DNA from: an uncultured Synergistales bacterium
Lineage (GTDB): Bacteria; Synergistota; Synergistia; Synergistales; Aminobacteriaceae
Reading direction: 5' to 3'
NCBI GenBank assembly: GCA_937957815.1
Contig: CALFXN010000387.1
Coordinates: 1-18,700, forward strand
Length of the DNA: 18,700 bases
Shown: in pieces, positions 7,657-14,760 of the stretch
How positions within the stretch are numbered: the stretch's first letter is position 1
Layout: every line of letters starts with the position of its first letter
The notes under the pieces: generated by a model
The model's database searches: none
The model's input: the letters and a program-made list of their open reading frames with translations, nothing else
Told to the model about the DNA's origin: nothing
Made by a program: the position numbers and the translations under genes

Positions 7657-9201
7657 ATGGGCAGAAGGTTTGCGGCAATACTGGCGGTGTGTGCTCTGTC
7701 GCTGCTGATGTGTACGGCGGCGGTGGCGGCGGAGAAGAGCCTCGTCATCGGACTCGCGTCGGACGCGCTTTTCATGGATCCGTCGCAGCAGGACGAGACG
7801 ATTACGAACACGATGGGGCGCTTCATGTACGACGGGCTCTTCAACAGCGACCCGAGGGGCATTCCGGTCCCCGGACTCGCGACGTCGTGGTCGGTCGGCG
7901 ACGATAACCTCACGTGGACGTTCGCTCTCCGCAAGGGCGTGAAGTTTCACGACGGCAGCGATTTTACGGCAGAGGACGTGGCCTACACGATCGACGTGTG
8001 CCGGACGTCGCTCCTGAAGAACTTCACGGCGTCGATCAAGGAGGTCCGGATCGTCGATCCGCACACGGTCAAAATCATCACGTCCGTTCCGACGGCCATC
8101 CTTCTCGAATCGCTCGTCCCGCTCCGGATCCTCCCGAAGGCGTACAGGACGAAGGTCGGGCCCGAGAAGTTCAATCAGGCGCCGATAGGCACCGGGCCGT
8201 ACATCTTCCAGGAGTGGGTCAAGGAAGACCACATTACGATGAAGGGCAACGACGCGTACTGGGGCGGCGCTCCGAAGATCGCGAAAGTGACGATGCGTCC
8301 GATCAGCAACGCCGCGACGCGTACGGCGGCGCTCCTCACGGGAGAGGTCGACATCATCGAAGACGTTCCCGTCCGCGACGTCGAAAAGGTGAAGGGAACG
8401 AAGGGATTCGAGGTCATCGACCGTCCGAGCGAACGCCTCATCTACCTCCACGTCGACGCGAACCGGCCGAAAGGGGCCGGAATCATCGGTCTCGACAGAA
8501 ACCCCTTCAACGACATCCGCGTCCGCAAGGCGCTCTCGCTGGCCATCAACCGCGACGCGATCGTCAAAATGATCATGAACGGAAACGCGTACGCGACGAA
8601 CCAGCTCGTCCTCGAGGGACGGCGCGGCTACACGAAGAAGATCCCCGCCCCCGCCTATGACCCCGCGGAAGCGAAGAAACTCCTCGCCGAAGCCGGCTAT
8701 CCCGATGGATTCAAGATATACCTCGACGCGCCCAACGGCCGATACGTGAATGACGGACAGGTCGCGCAGGCCCTCGCGAGCCAGCTCACGAAGGTCGGGA
8801 TCCAGATCGAGCTCCGTCTTCACCCGAAGTCCGTCTTCTTCGACTTCGTGCGTCCCGGCGACAAGTCGAGCCTCGTCATGACGGGGTGGTCCGAACCGAT
8901 CGACGTCGGCGAGATGGCGAGCGTCCTCTTCTACACGCGGGGCAAGAATCCCGCCAAGGGAGGCTCCAATCGGGGGCACTACGCGAATCCCGAGTTCGAC
9001 AAACTCATCGACTCGGCCGACGCGACGGCCGACCCGGCAAAGCGCGCGGCGATCCTCGAGGATGCCGCGGCGCTCATCGTTGCCGACGGCGGCGTCGTTC
9101 CGCTCTACTTCCAGCAGGATCTGTACGGCAGGAAAGAGGGTATCGCCTTCACGCCCCGCTCGGACAAGTCGATACTCGCCTACGAGATGGATGTGAAATA
9201 A
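7657..9201 (+). CDS. ABC transporter substrate-binding protein, family 5 (SBP_bac_5)
   Basis: A 514-residue periplasmic solute-binding protein. Residues 1-25 form a Sec signal peptide (MGRRFAAILAVCALS, then AAVAA/EKS); there is no lipobox Cys at the cleavage site, so the protein is probably soluble in the periplasm. The mature part shows the usual family 5 blocks: FMYDGLFNSD, PGLATSWSVGDD, WTFALRKGVKFHDGSDFTAE, the IGTGPYIFQEW segment, and FNDIRVRKALSLAINRDAIV. It would deliver peptides or similar small molecules to the DppB/DppC permeases encoded upstream. A strong site (AAGGGGGG) precedes the ATG. It is the last gene of the operon and is followed by a terminator. Ligand specificity cannot be read from sequence. 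Confidence 0.93.
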   Translation: MGRRFAAILAVCALSLLMCTAAVAAEKSLVIGLASDALFMDPSQQDETITNTMGRFMYDGLFNSDPRGIPVPGLATSWSVGDDNLTWTFALRKGVKFHDGSDFTAEDVAYTIDVCRTSLLKNFTASIKEVRIVDPHTVKIITSVPTAILLESLVPLRILPKAYRTKVGPEKFNQAPIGTGPYIFQEWVKEDHITMKGNDAYWGGAPKIAKVTMRPISNAATRTAALLTGEVDIIEDVPVRDVEKVKGTKGFEVIDRPSERLIYLHVDANRPKGAGIIGLDRNPFNDIRVRKALSLAINRDAIVKMIMNGNAYATNQLVLEGRRGYTKKIPAPAYDPAEAKKLLAEAGYPDGFKIYLDAPNGRYVNDGQVAQALASQLTKVGIQIELRLHPKSVFFDFVRPGDKSSLVMTGWSEPIDVGEMASVLFYTRGKNPAKGGSNRGHYANPEFDKLIDSADATADPAKRAAILEDAAALIVADGGVVPLYFQQDLYGRKEGIAFTPRSDKSILAYEMDVK

Positions 9202-9247
9202 GAATCGCTTCGGAACAGAGATCACGTGCCGCTCTATTCGACGCGAG

Positions 9248-9289
9248 GACGGGCTGCGGGAATGTCGTGCTCCGCAGCCCGTCTTTTTT
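9248..9289 (+). terminator. Rho-independent terminator of the peptide-transport operon
   Basis: A perfect 12-base-pair stem (GACGGGCTGCGG pairing with CCGCAGCCCGTC) with a 12-base loop, followed by six T. It lies 46 bases after the binding-protein stop codon. Confidence 0.93.
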
Positions 9290-9306
9290 GCCGAAAATTT
9301 TCATGC

Positions 9307-9335
9307 GTGACAAAATGGAGATGGAGGAGTAGAAT
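9307..9335 (+). promoter_or_regulatory. Sigma-70-type promoter of the 52-residue protein gene
   Basis: GTGACA (9307-9312), a 17-base spacer and TAGAAT (9330-9335), each one base or two from consensus. Expected start of transcription is near 9342, about 30 bases before the ATG at 9373. It lies directly after the preceding operon's terminator. Confidence 0.55.
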
Positions 9336-9372
9336 ATTCCTTTGCAATGAATATGCAAGGGGGGGTGAATAC

Positions 9373-9531
9373 ATGACAGGAACCGAAACGATGAAGCTCG
9401 TCTCTCTCGACGGAATGCCGCACTGGCGGCTGCCCGACGGCAGCTTCCTCCCGGCGAATCCGGAAAATGCAGGTCGCATTTCCCGGACGTCGCACGACGG
9501 AAGGAACCGGATCCTCGTGATCCACAACTAG
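9373..9531 (+). CDS. 52-residue protein of unknown function
   Basis: A small protein with no family I recognise. It has no signal peptide, no membrane helix and no Cys. It begins MTGTETMKLVSLDGMPHWRL and ends with a basic stretch around SHDGRNRILVIHN. The region LDGMPHWRLPDGSFLP could form two short beta strands with turns. The ribosome-binding site is very strong (AGGGGGGGTGA, 9358-9368, just before the ATG). A promoter lies upstream and a terminator follows 75 bases after the stop, so it forms its own transcription unit; this, rather than similarity, is the main reason to call it a gene. The alternative is that the transcript acts as an RNA. Confidence 0.65.
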   Translation: MTGTETMKLVSLDGMPHWRLPDGSFLPANPENAGRISRTSHDGRNRILVIHN

Positions 9532-9605
9532 GAGAGTAACGAGCGGCCTTTTGTATCTCAACGAACGTTCACAGGCGACGGACGTGGTCATACAGGGTTC
9601 TTCTG

Positions 9606-9642
9606 GCGGATCGGCTTGCAGCCGGTCCGCTTTTCTTTTTTT
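9606..9642 (+). terminator. Rho-independent terminator after the 52-residue protein gene
   Basis: An 11-base-pair stem (GCGGATCGGCT with AGCCGGTCCGC, one G-T pair) with a TGC loop, followed by TTTTCTTTTTTT. It closes the small single-gene unit. Confidence 0.92.
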
Positions 9643-9692
9643 CGATCTGAATCTATAGTAGCATGATGCATTCGGAAGGGAGCTGTGATTCA

Positions 9693-10784
9693 ATGACGTG
9701 GTCTCAATGGATTCCCGACTGGCTCAGGCGGGAGTACGGGCCGGAGTACGCGAACCTTCGCGAGGAACGTCCGGTCCTCGTCGATTGCGCTCTCGGCTGC
9801 AATCCGCTCGGGACGCCCGAATCGGCGCGACGCGTCCTCGAACGCGCCTCCTTCGGGGTGGATACCTATCCCGCCGACAAGGACTCCCTCGTCCGGGAGA
9901 TCTGTTCCTGCTGGAAGGATGCGTTCGGCCCCGAGCAGCTGTTCTTCGGGTGCGGCTCGATCGGCGTGCTCTCGACCATCGCGCGTTCCCTGTGCGGCCC
10001 CGGAGCGCGCGTCATCGGCATGGCGCCTCAGTTCACCTCCGGACTGCTTGCGTTCCGGTTGTCCGGAAGCGACGTGAGCGTCGTGCCTCTCGACGCTCCG
10101 GACTATACCCCCGACACGGAACGCATCGCGTCGTCCGTGACGGAGGAAACGGCTCTCGTGTATTTCGACCGGCCGCACAACCCGACCGGATGGACGGCGC
10201 CGCTCGACGACGTGGTCCGCCTCGCGGACCGTTGCGCGGAAAGCGGCGCGTTCCTGATCGTGGACGAAGCCTACGGTGACTATATCCCTCGCGAGGAGTC
10301 CGCCATGACGCTCTTTCACGACTCGATCATCTGCGTGCGCAGTTTCTCGAAGGGATGGGGCCTGGCCGGGCTGCGCGCCGGATACGGCGTTCTCCGCGAC
10401 CCGAGGGCCATGGCGCTCCTCCGGATCGTCGAAGACCCGTTTCCGCTGAACAGCGTGGCGCTTGCCGTCCTTCCGGAGGTCATGAAGGACGCGGAGTATC
10501 CGCGCCGGACTCGCGAAGCCGTCACCGGCGTTAAACGGCGCGTGCTCGAATGTGCGGGGGCGACGCCCGGCGTTTCGGTCGCGCGCACCGACCCCGCAGT
10601 GCCGATCATGCTGGTCTGCGACCGACGCGAGGGGAATCTCTACGAACGGCTGATGAAGGTCGGCATTCGGACGGAACCGGGGGAGTGCTTCGAAAGGATC
10701 GGTGCGTGCTGCGTTCGGCTGCGGGTTCCTGCGCCTTCGCAGCTTTCGCTGTTCGGGGAGCTCTGGCCGAGGGCCTTCGCGTAA
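9693..10784 (+). CDS. PLP-dependent class I/II aminotransferase (HisC/CobD-like)
   Basis: A 363-residue cytoplasmic fold-type I enzyme using pyridoxal phosphate. Family landmarks are DCALGCNPLGTP near the N-terminus, FFGCGSIGVLSTIA (phosphate-side loop), RPHNPTG with the conserved Asn163, IVDEAYGDY with Asp191 and Tyr194, and SFSKGWGLAGLRAGYG with the Schiff-base Lys220 and Arg228. The layout matches histidinol-phosphate aminotransferases and the related threonine-phosphate decarboxylases. No histidine or cobalamin genes are near, so the substrate is open. Start: ATG 9693, with GGAAGGGAG 10 bases upstream; in-frame ATGs at 9663 and 9666 lack such a site. It appears to be transcribed alone. 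Confidence 0.85.
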   Translation: MTWSQWIPDWLRREYGPEYANLREERPVLVDCALGCNPLGTPESARRVLERASFGVDTYPADKDSLVREICSCWKDAFGPEQLFFGCGSIGVLSTIARSLCGPGARVIGMAPQFTSGLLAFRLSGSDVSVVPLDAPDYTPDTERIASSVTEETALVYFDRPHNPTGWTAPLDDVVRLADRCAESGAFLIVDEAYGDYIPREESAMTLFHDSIICVRSFSKGWGLAGLRAGYGVLRDPRAMALLRIVEDPFPLNSVALAVLPEVMKDAEYPRRTREAVTGVKRRVLECAGATPGVSVARTDPAVPIMLVCDRREGNLYERLMKVGIRTEPGECFERIGACCVRLRVPAPSQLSLFGELWPRAFA

Positions 10785-10787
10785 GCA

Positions 10788-10822
10788 ATAAAAAAGGGGG
10801 GCGGAGGTTCGGCCTCCGCCCC
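10788..10822 (-). terminator. Terminator of the polyamine/carbamate kinase operon
   Basis: A 10-base-pair GC stem (10798-10807 with 10813-10822, loop TTCGG on the plus strand) is flanked on the plus strand by a run of A, which gives a T-run on the minus strand. It lies 26 bases past the carbamate kinase stop. The same hairpin may also slow plus-strand transcription from the aminotransferase gene, but there is no T-run on that side. Confidence 0.88.
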
Positions 10823-10847
10823 GCGAAAGAACCGATGATCGCTTCGG

Positions 10848-11786
10848 CTATGGAACGATCTGCGTTCCGGACGTTCCGTCGAGCGCTTCGATCGCGTTGT
10901 TCAGGCTCGCGATGATGGCGCGTTTTCCCCCGTTCCGGACGAAGCGCAGCGCGGCTTTGACCTTCGGCCCCATCGATCCGGCCCTGAAGTGCCCTTCCTT
11001 CTCGAACGCCTCGACCTCGTCCGTCGTGACTTTCCCGAGCCACCGCTCTCCGGGCTGACGGTAGTGGACGGCGACAGCCGGGACATCCGTGAGAATCATA
11101 AGAACATCCGCTCCGACCTCCGCCGCGAGGCGTTCTCCCGCGAGATCCTTGTCGATGACGGCCTCGACGCCTTCGAGCGAACCGTCGGAACGCCGGATCA
11201 CGGGAATTCCGCCGCCTCCCGACGCGACGACGACGAACCCTTTCGCCACGAGGGCGGTGATGACGTTCCGCTCGACGATGCCCTTCGGGTCGGGCGACGC
11301 GACGACACGACGCCAGCCCCGGCCCGCGTCGTCGATCCAGCGTTCGTTCGTCTCGGCCATGCGACGCCTGGCGGCCTCTTCGGTGGAGAAGGGGCCGACG
11401 GGCTTCGTGGGGTGGGCGAACGCGGGGTCCGCGGGATCGACTTCGACACGCGTGACGAGACATACAGGCTCCCTGCCGGGGATCCCCTCGCGGAGCATCG
11501 TGTTCCCGAGGCTCTGGCAGAACATATAGCCGATGAGTCCCTGGCTTTCAGCTCCGCAGATGTCCATCGGCATTGCCGGAACCTTCGCGGCTCCCAACTC
11601 GTTCTGGATCAGGATGGCGCCGACCTGCGGTCCGTTGCCGTGCGTGATGACGACTTCGTGCGACGCCCGTATCATGCGGACGATCTGGTCCACGGTCTTC
11701 TGGACGTTCTCCCGCTGTTCGGCGGCGACGCCCTTCTGTCCGGGCTGCAGAATCGCATTGCCCCCGAGGGCAACCAACACTCTCAT
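10848..11786 (-). CDS. arcC: Carbamate kinase
   Basis: A 312-residue cytoplasmic enzyme that makes ATP, ammonia and CO2 from carbamoyl phosphate and ADP, the last step of arginine/citrulline fermentation. The sequence shows [18 protein letters not shown] at the N-terminus, [11 protein letters not shown] (47-57), [31 protein letters not shown] and [13 protein letters not shown], all characteristic of this family. Start: ATG 11786, preceded by GGAGGGAACGGAG; a TTG six codons upstream (11804) is less likely. It is the third gene of the operon after ornithine decarboxylase and spermidine synthase, separated from the latter by 55 bases that hold a small hairpin (11812-11824). No arginine deiminase or ornithine transcarbamylase gene is in the window. 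Confidence 0.95.
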   Translation of the reverse strand: MRVLVALGGNAILQPGQKGVAAEQRENVQKTVDQIVRMIRASHEVVITHGNGPQVGAILIQNELGAAKVPAMPMDICGAESQGLIGYMFCQSLGNTMLREGIPGREPVCLVTRVEVDPADPAFAHPTKPVGPFSTEEAARRRMAETNERWIDDAGRGWRRVVASPDPKGIVERNVITALVAKGFVVVASGGGGIPVIRRSDGSLEGVEAVIDKDLAGERLAAEVGADVLMILTDVPAVAVHYRQPGERWLGKVTTDEVEAFEKEGHFRAGSMGPKVKAALRFVRNGGKRAIIASLNNAIEALDGTSGTQIVP

Positions 11787-11841
11787 ACTCTCCGTTCCCT
11801 CCAACTCGTATCCCGGTAGCCGGGCGGATCCCGACGCGGTG

Positions 11842-12693
11842 TTATTGTATCAGTTCCGAAAGAAACGCCGGAAGGGCGAACGCGGCCCGATGGACGTCCG
11901 GCGTGTAGTAGCGCGTTCCCGGCGGACAGGGTCGAACCGGAACGGAGGGGTCGTATGCCGAGGAGCCGATCGTATACGTCCACATTCCGGTCGGGTATGT
12001 CGGCATCGCACCCCAGCAGAGGCGCACGTCGGGAAAGACGCGCCGGAGCGCGCCGACCGCTCCCGTGACGACGTTCGCGTCCGAAAACGGCGATTCCGTC
12101 TGCGCGATGGCCATTCCGTCCTCGCGCAGCGCCTTTCTGATGTCCGTGTAGAACGGCGCCTCGAAGAGACCGGCCGCGAAATCGACCGGATCCGTGCTGT
12201 CGACGATCGCGACGTCGAACTCGCCGAACGTCTCCCGGATGAAGGCGATCGCGTCGGTACACAGAACTTCCGCGCGCGGATCGTCCATCGACGCGGCGAT
12301 CGAGGGGAAAAAACGCCGCGCAGCCGCGATGACCTGTTCGTCGATATCGACGAGGACCGCCCGCTCGACGCACGGGTGGCGCAGTACCTCGCGAAGCACG
12401 GCTCCGTCGCCGCCGCCGACGATCAGAACGGACGCGGGAGCGGGATGGGCGCAGAGCGGGATGTGGGCCATCATCTCGGAATAGCAGAACTCGTCGCGCT
12501 CCGAGATCTGGATCGCGCCGTCGAGGACCATCATGCGTCCGTATTCGGGCGTGTCGATGACGGCGAGTTCCTGATAGGGTGTCTGCGCGCGAAGAAGCGT
12601 CTCGCCGACGCGAAGCGACAAGCGCATGTCGCGCGTCTGCTCCTCCGCGAACCATACTTCGCAGCGGCGTCTCGGTCGCGTCTCCACGTTCAT
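11842..12693 (-). CDS. speE: Spermidine synthase (polyamine aminopropyltransferase)
   Basis: A 283-residue Rossmann-fold enzyme that transfers the aminopropyl group of decarboxylated S-adenosylmethionine to putrescine, making spermidine. Characteristic blocks are [56 protein letters not shown] (cofactor binding), [18 protein letters not shown] (active-site Asp loop) and [14 protein letters not shown]. Length is normal. The ATG has GGAAGGGAGG just upstream. The gene follows ornithine decarboxylase by 24 bases, so the product of one enzyme feeds the next. S-adenosylmethionine decarboxylase, needed for the second substrate, is not encoded here. Confidence 0.95.
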   Translation of the reverse strand: MNVETRPRRRCEVWFAEEQTRDMRLSLRVGETLLRAQTPYQELAVIDTPEYGRMMVLDGAIQISERDEFCYSEMMAHIPLCAHPAPASVLIVGGGDGAVLREVLRHPCVERAVLVDIDEQVIAAARRFFPSIAASMDDPRAEVLCTDAIAFIRETFGEFDVAIVDSTDPVDFAAGLFEAPFYTDIRKALREDGMAIAQTESPFSDANVVTGAVGALRRVFPDVRLCWGAMPTYPTGMWTYTIGSSAYDPSVPVRPCPPGTRYYTPDVHRAAFALPAFLSELIQ

Positions 12694-12717
12694 GTCCTCC
12701 CTTCCCGGCGCATGGCG

Positions 12718-13902
12718 TCAGTCTTTGTCGTAGACGTACGCCCTGAGGGGCGGAAAGCCGTTGAAGCAGATCGACGAATAACTCTGCGTGTAGGCGCCCG
12801 TCGTGAAGAAATATACCCGATCCCCTTCCCGGAGCGAGAGCGGGAGTTTGTACTTCTCGGTCTCGTAGAGGATGTCCATGCTGTCGCATGTCGGTCCGGC
12901 CAGGATGACCTCCTGCGTCTCGCCCGTGCGCTCGACGTAGATCGGGTACTTGATCGACTCGTCGAGCGTCTCGATGAGTCCGCCGAATTTTCCGACGTCG
13001 AGATATATCCAGCGATACTGGTTTGCCTCGGCCTTCTTTGAAATCAGGACGACTTCGCTGACCAGGAGCCCCGAGTCGCCCGTCATGGAACGCCCCGGTT
13101 CGATGATGATGTCGGGAAGTCCCTCGGGAAAGTCTTCGGTGAGGAAACGGGTAACCTCATCGGTGTACACGTTCGTCTCCGACGTCGGCGACAGGTACCT
13201 CGCGGGGAATCCGCCGCCGAGATTGATCATCCGGAGCGGAACGCCCTTTTCCCTGACGGCCTCGAAAAGGTAGCGGACCGTCGCGATGGCGTTGTCCCAC
13301 TGACCGATGTCGCGCTGCTGCGATCCCACGTGGAACGACACGCCGTAGGGGTCGAGCCCGAGCGCGGGCGTGGAGAGGATGAGATTGTAGATCGTGTCAG
13401 GATGGGCTCCGAACTTCCTCGAGAGGGGCCAGTCGGCGCCGCTGCCGTCCATCAGGATCCGGAAGAAGACCTTCGAGCCGGGAGCGTTTTCCGCGATCTT
13501 GTTCAGGTCGCTCTCGGAATCCGTGGCGAAGAGTCTGATTCCCTTTTCATACGCGTAGGCGATGTGCGCGGCCTTCTTGATCGTGTTGCCGTAGCTGAGC
13601 CGGTCAGGGGAAACCCCCAGTCCGAGCATCAAGTCGAGTTCGTAGATCGACGCGATATCGAAACAGCTTCCTCTGTCGATGAGCAGCTTCAGAACTTCGG
13701 GATTCGGGTTGGCCTTGACGGCGTAGTACACTTTTGCGAAGGGGAGCCCTGTCGTGAGCTGATCGTAGTGCTGTGCGACCCGCTTGAGGTCGATGACGAG
13801 AAAGGGTGTTTCCTTGTCCGCTGCGAACGCTTTGATGGCCTCGAACCGCTCCTTGGGCATGAAACGCTCAAGGTCGAAACTGTAAGCCGGGGGGTGTTCC
13901 AC
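12718..13902 (-). CDS. Ornithine decarboxylase (type III, alanine racemase fold)
   Basis: A 394-residue PLP enzyme expected to convert ornithine to putrescine. Visible features are YYAVKANPNPEVL with Schiff-base Lys63, FHVGSQQRD (substrate-side loop), LGGGFPARY (phosphate binding), EPGRSMTGDSG, and AGPTCDSMDILYE with the active-site Cys339-Asp340 pair given by the second subunit. FNGFPP is near the C-terminus. The CDS motif separates it from diaminopimelate decarboxylases; lysine use as well as ornithine cannot be excluded. The start is GTG 13902, with AGGAGG 9 bases upstream. The open frame extends to 14643, but the extra part is the shadow of the transpeptidase gene. It is first in the operon with speE and arcC. 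Confidence 0.9.
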   Translation of the reverse strand: MEHPPAYSFDLERFMPKERFEAIKAFAADKETPFLVIDLKRVAQHYDQLTTGLPFAKVYYAVKANPNPEVLKLLIDRGSCFDIASIYELDLMLGLGVSPDRLSYGNTIKKAAHIAYAYEKGIRLFATDSESDLNKIAENAPGSKVFFRILMDGSGADWPLSRKFGAHPDTIYNLILSTPALGLDPYGVSFHVGSQQRDIGQWDNAIATVRYLFEAVREKGVPLRMINLGGGFPARYLSPTSETNVYTDEVTRFLTEDFPEGLPDIIIEPGRSMTGDSGLLVSEVVLISKKAEANQYRWIYLDVGKFGGLIETLDESIKYPIYVERTGETQEVILAGPTCDSMDILYETEKYKLPLSLREGDRVYFFTTGAYTQSYSSICFNGFPPLRAYVYDKD

Positions 13903-13949
13903 TCCGATATTCCTCCTCTTTTTTGGGAACCGTGATAAAAAGCGAGCAT

Positions 13950-13978
13950 AGTGTACGACCCTGGGGGCGGAAGGGCAA
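13950..13978 (-). promoter_or_regulatory. Sigma-70-type promoter of the odc-speE-arcC operon
   Basis: On the minus strand: TTGCCC (13973-13978), a 17-base spacer and TACACT (13950-13955). The transcript would start near 13943, giving a leader of about 40 bases. Confidence 0.5.
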
Positions 13979-14018
13979 GAGGGTACTTTGTCTGTGTTGT
14001 GTATACATTTTGGAGTGG

Positions 14019-14038
14019 AAAAACGCACACGAGGTGCG
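14019..14038 (-). terminator. Possible weak terminator reading leftwards
   Basis: On the minus strand a 5-base-pair stem (CGCAC / GTGCG, loop CTCGT) is followed by five T. It is much weaker than the other terminators here. It would end transcripts of the ABC-F/LmeA operon only after they had passed antisense through the whole transpeptidase gene. Confidence 0.25.
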
Positions 14039-14061
14039 GTTTCGTCGCGCGGGAATGACGC

Positions 14062-14091
14062 TTGACACGTCGCCTCCGCGGCCGATACACT
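14062..14091 (+). promoter_or_regulatory. Sigma-70-type promoter of the L,D-transpeptidase gene
   Basis: A perfect TTGACA (14062-14067), an 18-base spacer and TACACT (14086-14091). Transcription would begin near 14098, about 40 bases before the proposed start codon. The TTGACA contains the TTG that would otherwise be the first usable in-frame start of the gene. Confidence 0.6.
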
Positions 14092-14139
14092 CCTTGCGGC
14101 GCGAACGCGCCATACGAATCGGCCGCGGAGGGATGCTCC

Positions 14140-14760
14140 ATTCGTACCGGAAAGCTCGTATACTTCGTCTTCGGAATCGTCCTGCTCCTTTCCATCGGAG
14201 GGGGAGTCCTTTTCTTCCGTTCGCTCCGGCAGCCGTCTCCTCCGACAAAGCCGTCCGAACCGTTCGCGACCCCGGTCGAACCAGCCCGGCCGACACCCGC
14301 CTTCGAGCCGTTCCCGCAGAAAGACCTTCCCCCGCTGACCGAACGCGTCGAGCGCGACCGGCGGTGGATACGCATCGTGAAAAGCCGCTACACGCTGCTT
14401 CTCTACAGAGGAACCGAAGTCGAGAGATCCTATCCGATCGCCGTCGGAAAGAACGGCGGCAACAAGACGCGATCGGGCGACAACCGTACGCCCGAAGGGC
14501 GTTTCTCTGTCGACAGGGTTCAGGATGCGTCCTCGTGGACGCACGACTTCGGCGACGGCAAGGGACCGATCCGGGGAGCGTACGGTCCATGGTTCATCCG
14601 GCTGAAGACCGGATGGCAGGGGATCGGGATCCACGGGACCCATGACCCCCTGTCCATCGGCGGAAGGGTTTCGGAAGGGTGCATCCGGATGCGCAACCAG
14701 GACGTGTCGGACCTGAGAGCCCGCGTCGCGCCCGGGATGCTCGTCGTCATTGAGGATTAG
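14140..14760 (+). CDS. Membrane-anchored L,D-transpeptidase (YkuD domain)
   Basis: A 206-residue protein if it starts at ATT 14140. It has a short basic start and a transmembrane helix (residues 8-26, YFVFGIVLLLSIGGGVLFF), a Pro-rich periplasmic linker (31-65), then a YkuD domain (about 75-206). The active site is IHGTH (His165) with SEGCIRM (Cys181). Such enzymes make 3-3 peptidoglycan cross-links or attach proteins to the wall; one cannot tell which here. Start: GGAGGG (14128-14133) lies 6 bases before ATT, the helix then begins where expected, and no ATG, GTG or TTG is in frame between 14065 and the helix. TTG at 14062 would add 26 residues but is the -35 box of a good promoter. The 3' end overlaps the convergent lmeA-like gene by 14 bases. 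Confidence 0.85.
   Translation: MRTGKLVYFVFGIVLLLSIGGGVLFFRSLRQPSPPTKPSEPFATPVEPARPTPAFEPFPQKDLPPLTERVERDRRWIRIVKSRYTLLLYRGTEVERSYPIAVGKNGGNKTRSGDNRTPEGRFSVDRVQDASSWTHDFGDGKGPIRGAYGPWFIRLKTGWQGIGIHGTHDPLSIGGRVSEGCIRMRNQDVSDLRARVAPGMLVVIED

Noticed and set aside
7450..9225. Minus-strand open frame of 591 codons opposite the binding-protein gene
   Set aside because: The length reflects high G/C at third codon positions of the sense gene. The translation is an Arg/Asp/Glu/Val-rich shadow with no domain, while the sense strand encodes an obvious SBP_bac_5 protein.
10796..10823. Plus-strand terminator for the aminotransferase gene
   Set aside because: The hairpin is strong, but the bases after it on the plus strand (GCGAAAGAACC) include no T-run. 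The T-run is on the minus strand, so it was assigned to arcC.
10989..11819. Plus-strand open frame of 276 codons opposite carbamate kinase
   Set aside because: Shadow of arcC; no ribosome-binding site and charged low-complexity composition.
13903..14643. N-terminal extension of the ornithine decarboxylase frame
   Set aside because: The extension crosses the operon's promoter and the whole region antisense to the transpeptidase; a good ribosome-binding site precedes GTG 13902.
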